Part shown: positions 1 to 6,570 of the stretch, in pieces | Layout of the letters: each line of letters opens with the position of its first letter | How positions within the stretch are numbered: the stretch's first letter is position 1 | Source: Syntrophaceae bacterium UBA5619 | GTDB taxonomy: Bacteria; Desulfobacterota; Syntrophia; Syntrophales; UBA5619 | NCBI GenBank assembly: GCA_002424545.1 | Contig: DIKL01000024.1 | Span: 1 to 23,759 of the forward strand | DNA length: 23,759 bases | Direction: 5' to 3' | Translations under genes and position numbers: made by a program | Notes under the pieces: generated by a model | What the model was told of the DNA's origin: nothing | The model's input: only the letters and a program-made list of their open reading frames with translations | Database searches by the model: none

Positions 1-78
1 TATGCCGCCATGTCAGGTGTATTTTGTTCTGGAACGTAAACAAGCTCCCTTCCAAGAGTGCCCAGTTCCGTTTTATAT

Positions 79-154
79 TGGCTCCCCAGCGCGGACTCGA
101 ACCACGGGCCCGATGGTTAACAGCCATCTGCTCTACCGACTGAGCTACTGGGGA
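79..154 (-). tRNA. tRNA-Asn (anticodon GTT)
   Basis: Read on the minus strand, a 76-base cloverleaf is visible. The 7-bp acceptor stem pairs TCCCCAG (148-154) with CTGGGGA (83-89), the discriminator is G, and the CCA end is encoded (79-81). The D-arm has AGTCGGTAGA, the anticodon loop reads CTGTTAACC with anticodon GTT, and the T-arm contains GGTTCGAGTCC. GTT reads AAC/AAU, so the tRNA carries asparagine. A promoter-like sequence lies a few bases upstream. No convincing terminator is visible in the 78 bases between the gene and the left edge. Confidence 0.96.
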
Positions 155-173
155 ACATCGGTTTGAAGGAGGC

Positions 174-202
174 TTCTTAATATAAGAGAACGCATTTGTC
201 AA
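174..202 (-). promoter_or_regulatory. Probable sigma-70 promoter of the tRNA-Asn gene
   Basis: On the minus strand a perfect TTGACA (197-202) is followed after 17 bases by TAAGAA (174-179), a weak -10. Transcription would begin near position 167, leaving a leader of about a dozen bases before the mature tRNA. The region is AT-rich compared with the rest of the window. Confidence 0.5.
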
Positions 203-269
203 CAGGAGTGTTGCGAAAAAAGTGAAAAACCGATTTCTTCATTTTTTAAGCCTTTTGACGGATTTGGGG

Positions 270-300
270 TTGACAGAAAAACCAGGGCTCGTGTTAGAAT
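270..300 (+). promoter_or_regulatory. Probable sigma-70 promoter upstream of the FrhB-like gene
   Basis: TTGACA at 270-275 is followed by TAGAAT at 295-300. The 19-base spacer is longer than the ideal 17. The site is the only good candidate in the roughly 210-base gap between the tRNA and the first coding sequence, and would give a leader of about 60 bases. A near-palindrome centred on AACCGGTT (311-318) lies just after the expected transcription start and could be an operator. Confidence 0.42.
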
Positions 301-365
301 GCGACCGCTAAACCGGTTGCGGAAATGATCCTCGGCCGGTGGAATGGTGGAGGCGGGGCGGCATC

Positions 366-1493
366 ATGGGGGAGCGCGGAGCGGATCCGGCGTCGCTGCG
401 GAGCGGTGAAGGCGGGCAAAGGGCACTGGAGGAACAGGTTCTCCGGGAGGGCCTTTGCACGGGGTGTGGCGCCTGCGTCAACCTCTGCCCCTATCAGGCC
501 GTTTTTCATGACCGGACGGTTCTTCTCCACCCCTGTGATCTGACGCAGGGGAGATGCTACGACTTCTGTCCGCAAACGCCCGCGGACCGGGAAGCCATCC
601 GGCGCAGCCTTCAGGACGCCGACGACTTAACCCCGGACCTGGGCGCGGTAAAAGGATTCTTCATCACCCGGGCGGCGGATCGAGATCTCCGGCGCCGGGC
701 GCAGCACGGAGGATCCGTGACCGCGCTCATCGCGCTCGCCCTCCGGGAGGGGCTCGTCGATTCCGCCGTTCTTGCCGAGCGGGGCGAGGGACTCCTGCCC
801 CGCAGCGTGACGGTTACGGATCCGGAAGCGGTCGCGGAAAGAGCGGGAAGCCGCTTCGTCGTTTCTCCGACGATTGCGGAATTCAACCGGGTCGTTCGGG
901 GAAATGCGGCGCGGATCGGCGTTGTGGCGACGCCGTGCCAGGCGTTCGCCCTGGCCAAGATGCGAGTTCAGCCGCTCTCGGAGGCGGAGGCCGGGATCGA
1001 AAAACTGCAACTCGTGGTCGGTCTCTTCTGCGGTTGGGCTTTGTCCTGGTGGAAATTGGCCCCTCTGCTGAAACAAAAAACGGATCTTGCCCGGGTCACG
1101 GGGATGGACATCCCGCCCAGCCGGTATCATACCCTCGAAGTCTATGCGTCCGGAGAAACCGTTCGGCTCTCCCTCGATGAAATCACCCCCTGTATTCGCG
1201 AGGCCTGTCGTTCCTGTGACGACATGACGGCCGAATTCAGCGACCTCTCCGTGGGATCCGCAAGGTTGCCGGAGGGGTGGGAGACGGCGCGTGGTTGGAA
1301 TCAGATGATCGTCCGCACGGACCGGGGGATGGAGCTTTTGAAGCTCGCGCGCCGCCGGGGCGTCCTGGAATTTCGTGAGGTTCCGGCGGGAAATTTCGAG
1401 AAATTGAAGGCGGCCTCACGGGGGAAGAAGAGGGCGGCCGAGCGGTCATCAGAACGGGGTGGCGCCGACGAACGGCGGACACAGGCGGGTTGA
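366..1493 (+). CDS. FrhB/FdhB-family iron-sulfur flavoprotein (coenzyme F420 hydrogenase/dehydrogenase beta-subunit family)
   Basis: The 375-residue protein has the layout of the F420 hydrogenase/formate dehydrogenase beta-subunit family, which moves electrons between a flavin and iron-sulfur partners in the cytoplasm. A ferredoxin-type motif CTGCGACVNLCP (Cys31, 34, 37, 41) is followed by CYDFCP. The family hallmarks TPCQ (about residue 189) and a later cluster CIREACRSCDD with FSDLSVGS come next. The basic C-terminal tail has no recognisable domain. ATG 366 was preferred because GGAGG (349-353) precedes it, although 12 bases is a long gap; an in-frame GTG at 339 is the alternative. It precedes iorA by about 100 bases on the same strand, so it may be the electron acceptor or donor of that enzyme; this is inferred. 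Members of the family also occur in organisms lacking F420, so the cofactor cannot be read from the sequence. Confidence 0.88.
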   Translation: MGERGADPASLRSGEGGQRALEEQVLREGLCTGCGACVNLCPYQAVFHDRTVLLHPCDLTQGRCYDFCPQTPADREAIRRSLQDADDLTPDLGAVKGFFITRAADRDLRRRAQHGGSVTALIALALREGLVDSAVLAERGEGLLPRSVTVTDPEAVAERAGSRFVVSPTIAEFNRVVRGNAARIGVVATPCQAFALAKMRVQPLSEAEAGIEKLQLVVGLFCGWALSWWKLAPLLKQKTDLARVTGMDIPPSRYHTLEVYASGETVRLSLDEITPCIREACRSCDDMTAEFSDLSVGSARLPEGWETARGWNQMIVRTDRGMELLKLARRRGVLEFREVPAGNFEKLKAASRGKKRAAERSSERGGADERRTQAG

Positions 1494-1594
1494 TTCCGAA
1501 ATCAAATCGGCGGAAAAACCGTCGTCCGCCATAGAAGAGATCCGAACGCAGGAAACGGACGCAGGCAGGGTAGTACGGCAAACGGAGGAACCGG

Positions 1595-3535
1595 ATGTCT
1601 CTGGATTGGGAACAGAAGGAAGGGACCGAGCTTCTGCTGATGGGGAACGAGGCGATCGCCCGCGGCGCGCTCGAGGCCGGGGTTCGGGTTGCCGCCGGCT
1701 ATCCGGGCACCCCTTCTTCCGAGATCATCGAGACGCTGTCGCGCTTTTCGGAGACGGGAAAACTCTACGTCGAATGGTCCACGAACGAAAAGGTGGCGAT
1801 GGAGGTGGCCGCCGCGGCATCCTTTGCGGGTCTCCGCTCCCTTTGCGTAATGAAGCAGAACGGGGTCAACGTCGCCTCCGATTTTCTGCTCCATCTGACC
1901 GGATCGGGCACGCGGGGCGGGATGGTTCTCGTCACCTGTGACGATCCGGGCGCGCTTTCCAGCGTCAACGAAGGGGAATCCCGTCATTTCGCAAGGCTGA
2001 TGGAGATCCCGCTCCTCGAACCGGCGGACTTCCAGGAGGCGAAGGAGTTGACCCGCTGGGCGTTTGAGCTTTCAGAACGGATCCGAAACGTTGTGATGGT
2101 CCGCAGCGTGACCCGGATGTCGCACGCGAGCGGGAACGTCGTGCTGGGGCCGCTGCCTATCCTGACGGCAAAAGCGCGATTCCGCTGCGACGGGGCCGTT
2201 TCCGATCCGGATTGCGGCCCGGTGATCAGCACCCCGGTTGTGGCCAAACATCGTCTCCAGCAAGAGAAGCTCCGGACGGCGACCGCCCTGTTCGAAAAAA
2301 GCCCGTTCAACCGTTATGAAGGACCGAAGAAGCCGGAACTGTTGATCATTACCAGCAGCGCCTGCACTCTGTACAGTCGGGAGGCCGTGTCGCTTCTCCA
2401 GGCGGGAAAGCGGGTGGGCATCCTCAAACTCGGAACGACCTGGCCCGTGCCCCCGAAGCTCCTGAAAAAGCGCCTTTTAACCGCGAAAAAGATACTGATC
2501 GTCGAAGAGGTGCTTCCGTTTCTGGAGGATCAGGTCAAAATCCTTGCCGCCGAACTTGCGCACGCCATCGGGATCAAACAATGGCACGGAAAGAATGACG
2601 GGACGCTGCCGACGGCGGGGGAACTGAATCCCGATCTGGTGGCCGCGGCCGTCGGACGGCTTCTGGGGATTGAACCGCCGGGGGTTACGCCGGCCTATCG
2701 GAAGACACTGCGGGCGTTGACGGGCTCGGTCCCGAAACGAGAGCAGACCTTCTGCCCCGGCTGCCCGCACCGCGCCTCTTTTTGGAGCATCCGTGAGGCG
2801 CTGCAGCGGGATCATCGGGGAGGATTTGTCTGCGGGGATATCGGCTGCTATGCGATGGCCTCTCTCTTTCCCGCCGCCGGGTTCCATACATCCAAGACCC
2901 TCCATTCGATGGGATCCGGGACGGGCATTGCCTCCGGTTTCGGCAAATTGGGGTCGTTCGGAATGGAGCAGCCCGTATTGGCCGTTTGCGGCGATTCGAC
3001 CTTTTACCACGCGGCGATACCGGCCCTGATCAACGCCGTCCATCAGCGCGCGGATATCACGTTTATCGTTCTCGACAACAGCGGAACCGCGATGACCGGA
3101 TTCCAGCCACACCCTGGGATCGACGTGAACGCGATGGGGGAGGCGACCCCGATGGTCGATATCGCCGCGCTCTGCGGGGCGATGGGGGCGCCGGTCGTCA
3201 CCGGCGATCCCTTCGACCTGACCGGAACCCGGGAGACGCTGAACCGCCTGCTGGAAGAACCGGGGGTCAAGGTGCTCATCCTGAAGCAGTCCTGCGCGCT
3301 CTCGCCGGAGAAGAAGGGGAAGAAGGGGTTCCTGGTGCGGGTGGACGAGACGCTCTGCCGCGGGGATGCCTGCGGCTGCAACCGCCTCTGTACAAGGATC
3401 TTCCGCTGTCCGGGGTTGCTCTGGAACCGGGAGAGCAAAAAAGCCGAGATCGACGAGGTAATCTGCGCCGGATGCGGATTCTGCGCGTCGATCTGCCCGG
3501 CGGGGGCGATCCGGAACGAGGAGCCTGCAACATGA
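1595..3535 (+). CDS. iorA: Indolepyruvate:ferredoxin oxidoreductase, alpha subunit
   Basis: At 646 residues this is a typical IorA, the catalytic subunit that decarboxylates indolepyruvate and other aryl-pyruvates with CoA and passes electrons to ferredoxin in anaerobes. The N-terminal pyrimidine-binding domain has GYPGTPSSE (residues 35-43). CPGCPHR lies near residue 387. The thiamine-diphosphate domain shows GDIGCYAM (about 415) and GDSTFYHAAIPALINA followed by DNSGTAMTG. The C-terminus carries a two-cluster ferredoxin domain: an atypical five-cysteine stretch (C-x4-C-x-C-x3-C-x5-CP) near residue 590 and a canonical CAGCGFCASICP near 623. GGAGG at 1584-1588, six bases from the ATG, supports the start. 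The stop overlaps the iorB start (ATGA), implying translational coupling. Some homologues act on phenylpyruvate or arylacetyl-CoA in the reverse direction, so substrate preference is not settled. Confidence 0.96.
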   Translation: MSLDWEQKEGTELLLMGNEAIARGALEAGVRVAAGYPGTPSSEIIETLSRFSETGKLYVEWSTNEKVAMEVAAAASFAGLRSLCVMKQNGVNVASDFLLHLTGSGTRGGMVLVTCDDPGALSSVNEGESRHFARLMEIPLLEPADFQEAKELTRWAFELSERIRNVVMVRSVTRMSHASGNVVLGPLPILTAKARFRCDGAVSDPDCGPVISTPVVAKHRLQQEKLRTATALFEKSPFNRYEGPKKPELLIITSSACTLYSREAVSLLQAGKRVGILKLGTTWPVPPKLLKKRLLTAKKILIVEEVLPFLEDQVKILAAELAHAIGIKQWHGKNDGTLPTAGELNPDLVAAAVGRLLGIEPPGVTPAYRKTLRALTGSVPKREQTFCPGCPHRASFWSIREALQRDHRGGFVCGDIGCYAMASLFPAAGFHTSKTLHSMGSGTGIASGFGKLGSFGMEQPVLAVCGDSTFYHAAIPALINAVHQRADITFIVLDNSGTAMTGFQPHPGIDVNAMGEATPMVDIAALCGAMGAPVVTGDPFDLTGTRETLNRLLEEPGVKVLILKQSCALSPEKKGKKGFLVRVDETLCRGDACGCNRLCTRIFRCPGLLWNRESKKAEIDEVICAGCGFCASICPAGAIRNEEPAT

Positions 3536-4149
3536 CGAAGCGGCGACCGGCAAAAGATCCATACAATATTATAATTACGGGCGTCGGCGGTCAGGGGAAC
3601 GTCATGGCCTCCCGCGTGCTCTCGAACATGATGGTTCGCGCCGGGTTCAAGGTGACGATCGGGGAGACCTTCGGGATGTCGCAGCGGGGCGGTTCGGTCA
3701 TGAGCCATATCCGTGTCTCGCCGACGGCGGTCTGGAGCCCGCAGATCCCGAAAGGGACGGCCGACCTGATCGTCGCGCTGGAACCGGTCGAGGCGATCCG
3801 GGTCCTTGCGGATTACGGAAATCCGGCCGTGAAGGTGCTCGTGAATCTGCGGGCGATCTACCCCGTCGGCGTGATCACCGGCGAGGACGAATATCCGTCG
3901 GAAACCGACATCCGGGAAACGGTGGCGGCGCTGGCGGGGGAGGCGCGCTTCCTGTCGGCGACCGACGAGGCGATCCGCCTCGGCAACCCGATTCTGGGAA
4001 ATATCGTGATGATCGGCGCGGTCGCCGGTCTGGGCGTTCTGCCGATCGACCGGGAACTGTTTGAGACGGTGATCCGCGAGGGAATGCCTGCCGCCAAAGT
4101 GAAGGCCAATCTCCGCGCCTTCGCAATCGGTGAGACGGCCGTCGCCTGA
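3532..4149 (+). CDS. iorB: Indolepyruvate:ferredoxin oxidoreductase, beta subunit
   Basis: This 205-residue protein is the gamma-domain type subunit that pairs with IorA. It has the conserved nucleotide/CoA-type loop ITGVGGQGN (about residues 15-23), followed by GETFGMSQRGGSVMSHIR, a signature of IorB and related 2-oxoacid oxidoreductase subunits. PKGTADLIVALEPVEA follows. The ATG overlaps the iorA stop in ATGA, so the two subunits are almost certainly made together. The length is normal for the family and nothing is missing. Confidence 0.95.
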   Translation: MTKRRPAKDPYNIIITGVGGQGNVMASRVLSNMMVRAGFKVTIGETFGMSQRGGSVMSHIRVSPTAVWSPQIPKGTADLIVALEPVEAIRVLADYGNPAVKVLVNLRAIYPVGVITGEDEYPSETDIRETVAALAGEARFLSATDEAIRLGNPILGNIVMIGAVAGLGVLPIDRELFETVIREGMPAAKVKANLRAFAIGETAVA

Positions 4150-4202
4150 AAATGGCGGAGATCGGTCGGGGCGGATATTTTTTTTGTACACGAGGTGATG
4201 GG

Positions 4203-5405
4203 ATGAAAAATACGTTCAAGGCCGTCCGGGTGACGGAAGATGTCTGGTGGGTCGGGGCCATTGACTGGAATATCCGGGACTTTCACGGTTACCGGACAGC
4301 GCGGGGAAGCACCTACAACGCCTATCTGGTGCTTGCGGACAAGATCACGCTGATCGACACGGTGAAGGCCCCGTTCCGGGAAGAGATGATGGCCCGCATC
4401 GCCTCCGTCGTTGATCCGGGAAAGATCGAATACATCGTCTCCAACCACTCGGAGATGGACCACTCCGGTTCCCTGCCGCAGGTGATTGCGGCGGTGAATC
4501 CCAAGAAGGTCTTCGCATCGGCGGTGGGGGCCAAAACCCTCGGGGAGCTTTTTCCGATGCCCGGAGAGATCACTCCCGTGAAGGATGGAGAGACCCTCAG
4601 CCTCGGCAACCGGACCATCACCTTCCTGGAGACCAGGATGCTCCACTGGCCGGACAGCATGTTCTCGTATCTCAACGAGGAGCAACTTCTCTTTTCCCAG
4701 GATGCCTTCGGGATGCATTATGCGTCGCTGGAGAGGTTTGCCGACGAGTGCGATCCGGCGATTCTGGCCTACGAGGCGGCGACCTACTACGCGAACATCA
4801 TCCTGCCGTTCTCGCCTCTGGTGCTGAAGCTCATCGAGAAGGTCTCCGCCGCGAAGCTTTCCTTCAAGATCATCGCCCCGGACCACGGTCCGATCTGGCG
4901 GAAGGAAACCGGCGGCATCATCGACAGCTATGTGAAATGGGCCGCGCAAAAGCCGGAGGCCAGGGCGGTCGTGGTCTATGCGACGATGTGGCACAGTACG
5001 GAAATGATGGCCCGGGCGGTCAGCGAAGGGCTTGCGGCGGGCGGGCTTCGCGTCAAGGTGATGTCGATGGACGAGGTGCACCGGAGCGACGTGGTTTACG
5101 AACTCCTCGGCGCCGGGGCGCTCGCCATCGGTTCGCCGACGCTCAACAACCACATCCTCCCGAACATCGCGGACATCCTGACATACCTGAAGGGATTAAA
5201 GCCGAAGAACATGATTGCCGCCGCGTTCGGCTCCTACGGATGGAGCGGAGAAGCGGTGAAGGAGATCGAGGAGATTCTGGCGGAGATGAAATTGGAGAAG
5301 GCGGGGGAGGGGATACGGATCAAGAACGTGCCGGATGCCGCGGCGCTCACGCGATGTTATGAACTCGGGAAAGGGATGGGCGGACAGGTTCTGTCGCGCC
5401 TGTAA
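4203..5405 (+). CDS. Flavodiiron protein (FprA/ROO type, O2 or NO reductase)
   Basis: The 400-residue protein has an N-terminal metallo-beta-lactamase-like diiron domain and a C-terminal flavodoxin domain, the minimal (class A) flavodiiron layout. All diiron ligands are visible: H82-x-E84-x-D86-H87, H148, D167 and H228, at spacings matching characterised enzymes. The FMN domain begins with VVYATMWHSTEMMA (about residues 258-271) and includes SPTLNNHILP and FGSYGWSG. Such cytoplasmic enzymes reduce O2 to water, or NO to N2O, with electrons from rubredoxin, and a rubredoxin gene follows directly. ATG 4203 was chosen over ATG 4152 because a GAGGTGATGG ribosome-binding region precedes it and the protein then starts like its family. 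Whether O2 or NO is preferred cannot be told from sequence. Confidence 0.95.
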   Translation: MKNTFKAVRVTEDVWWVGAIDWNIRDFHGYRTARGSTYNAYLVLADKITLIDTVKAPFREEMMARIASVVDPGKIEYIVSNHSEMDHSGSLPQVIAAVNPKKVFASAVGAKTLGELFPMPGEITPVKDGETLSLGNRTITFLETRMLHWPDSMFSYLNEEQLLFSQDAFGMHYASLERFADECDPAILAYEAATYYANIILPFSPLVLKLIEKVSAAKLSFKIIAPDHGPIWRKETGGIIDSYVKWAAQKPEARAVVVYATMWHSTEMMARAVSEGLAAGGLRVKVMSMDEVHRSDVVYELLGAGALAIGSPTLNNHILPNIADILTYLKGLKPKNMIAAAFGSYGWSGEAVKEIEEILAEMKLEKAGEGIRIKNVPDAAALTRCYELGKGMGGQVLSRL

Positions 5406-5462
5406 CAGAGGGCAGGTAAACGTTTCCGTTCGAGGAGAATTCTATTCAAGAGAGGGGGAATT

Positions 5463-5621
5463 ATGGGAAAATACGTATGTAATATCTGCGGTTATGTTTA
5501 TGATCCGGCGGTGGGCGACCCCGATGCCGGGATTGAACCGGGCGTGCCCTTTGAAAAGCTTCCCGAAGATTGGGTCTGCCCGATCTGCGGCGCCGGCAAG
5601 GATGAATTCACGCCCGAATAG
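5463..5621 (+). CDS. Rubredoxin
   Basis: This 52-residue gene encodes a classic rubredoxin, a small one-iron electron carrier. The two metal knuckles are CNICGY (Cys6, Cys9) and CPICGA (Cys39, Cys42). Between them are the typical [15 protein letters not shown] loop and [20 protein letters not shown] ribosome-binding site (about 5452-5458) precedes the ATG. Lying between a flavodiiron protein and a rubrerythrin, it is very likely the electron donor to one or both. Confidence 0.96.
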   Translation: MGKYVCNICGYVYDPAVGDPDAGIEPGVPFEKLPEDWVCPICGAGKDEFTPE

Positions 5622-5650
5622 AGACGAGGGTTTTCAAAGGGAGAATCAAC

Positions 5651-6145
5651 ATGGGGAGAACGAGGGAAGCGCTGCAGCAGGCCTATACAGGCGAGGCCAA
5701 GGCGGCCCTGCGACTGAAAGTGTTCGCGGAAAAGGCGGAAGAGGAGGGATATCCGCAGATCGCGAAACTTTTTCGCGTGGTGGCTTGGTCCGAAGAGATA
5801 CACGGGGCGAGGGCGCTCCGCGTGCTGAAGGAGATCAAGACGACCGAGGAAAATCTCGCGGAAAGCTTCCGCGCGGAGCAGGGGATTGCGGAGGTTGCGT
5901 ACGGCCGGTTTGTCAAGGAGGCCGAGGCGGAGGGAGACCGGGCGGCGGCGCTTCATTTCAGCCAGAGCCGTGATGTCGAGGAGACCCACGCGAAGCTCTA
6001 CAAGGAAGCGATGAACCACATGCTTGAGGAGCGGGAAACGACCTACCATGTTTGCCTGGTCTGCGGATACGTGGCCGACGGCGTCTTGCCGGAAACTTGC
6101 CCGGTTTGCGGCGCCGGAAAAGAGAAGTTCAAGACCTTTGCGTGA
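5651..6145 (+). CDS. Rubrerythrin
   Basis: The 164-residue protein has an N-terminal four-helix ferritin-like diiron domain and a C-terminal rubredoxin-like domain. Diiron ligand regions are visible as GEAKAALR, EEIHGAR, FVKEAEAEG and DVEETHAKLY. The C-terminal iron site is CLVCGY followed by CPVCGAGKEKF. Rubrerythrins reduce hydrogen peroxide to water in the anaerobe cytoplasm, drawing electrons from rubredoxin, which is encoded 30 bases upstream. The location supports an oxidative-stress operon with the flavodiiron protein. Length and motif spacing are normal. Confidence 0.95.
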   Translation: MGRTREALQQAYTGEAKAALRLKVFAEKAEEEGYPQIAKLFRVVAWSEEIHGARALRVLKEIKTTEENLAESFRAEQGIAEVAYGRFVKEAEAEGDRAAALHFSQSRDVEETHAKLYKEAMNHMLEERETTYHVCLVCGYVADGVLPETCPVCGAGKEKFKTFA

Positions 6146-6168
6146 GGGGTGATGATCGGAGGATTGCA

Positions 6169-6570
6169 ATGAGGGGTGTCCTGCTGCGCTGGCTGATCTT
6201 GACGGCGGCCGTGTTGGCCGCATCCTGGCTTCTGGACGGAATCAGGGTAAGCGGTTTTTCCCCGGCGATTCTGGCCGCGGCGCTGCTGGGGATCTTCAAC
6301 GCGGTTCTGCGCCCGCTGTTGATCCTGCTGACGCTGCCCCTCAACATCCTGACCCTTGGGCTTTTCACATTTGTCATTAATGCGCTGCTGCTGTTACTCG
6401 TTTCCGCGATTATTCCCGGCTTCGACGTTCTGGGATTCTGGACCGCCGTTCTCGGTGCATTGATCATTGGTTTCACGAGCTGGCTGCTCAACCGATTTAT
6501 CGGGTCGACGGGCAGGGTGGAGACGACGGACGTCATCGATCTGAAACAGAGGGGAGGCCGATGGGAGTAA
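6169..6570 (+). CDS. Small integral membrane protein of the YvlD / phage holin superfamily IV type
   Basis: A 133-residue very hydrophobic protein with about four membrane segments. The central [19 protein letters not shown] followed by [15 protein letters not shown] is the hallmark of the YvlD-like (phage holin family 4) group. The function of these chromosomal proteins is not known, and similarity to holins does not imply lysis. GGAGG (6158-6162) sits six bases before ATG 6169, which decides the start. The last 10 bases overlap mutS, so the two are translated from one message. No phage genes are nearby. The C-terminal tail is polar and cytoplasmic or periplasmic. Confidence 0.85.
   Translation: MRGVLLRWLILTAAVLAASWLLDGIRVSGFSPAILAAALLGIFNAVLRPLLILLTLPLNILTLGLFTFVINALLLLLVSAIIPGFDVLGFWTAVLGALIIGFTSWLLNRFIGSTGRVETTDVIDLKQRGGRWE

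Noticed and set aside
1..78. Possible terminator or gene fragment left of the tRNA
   Set aside because: GGAAC/GTTCC segments are too far apart for a hairpin and no convincing reading frame is present; I see nothing supportable here.
1509..1530. Small inverted repeat GGCGGA/TCCGCC between the FrhB-like gene and iorA
   Set aside because: Six base pairs with a ten-base loop and no T-run; too weak to call a terminator or regulator.
6169..6570. Phage remnant suggested by the holin-superfamily name
   Set aside because: The YvlD-like family is chromosomal and widespread, and no phage, integrase or attachment site is nearby despite the tRNA gene in the window.
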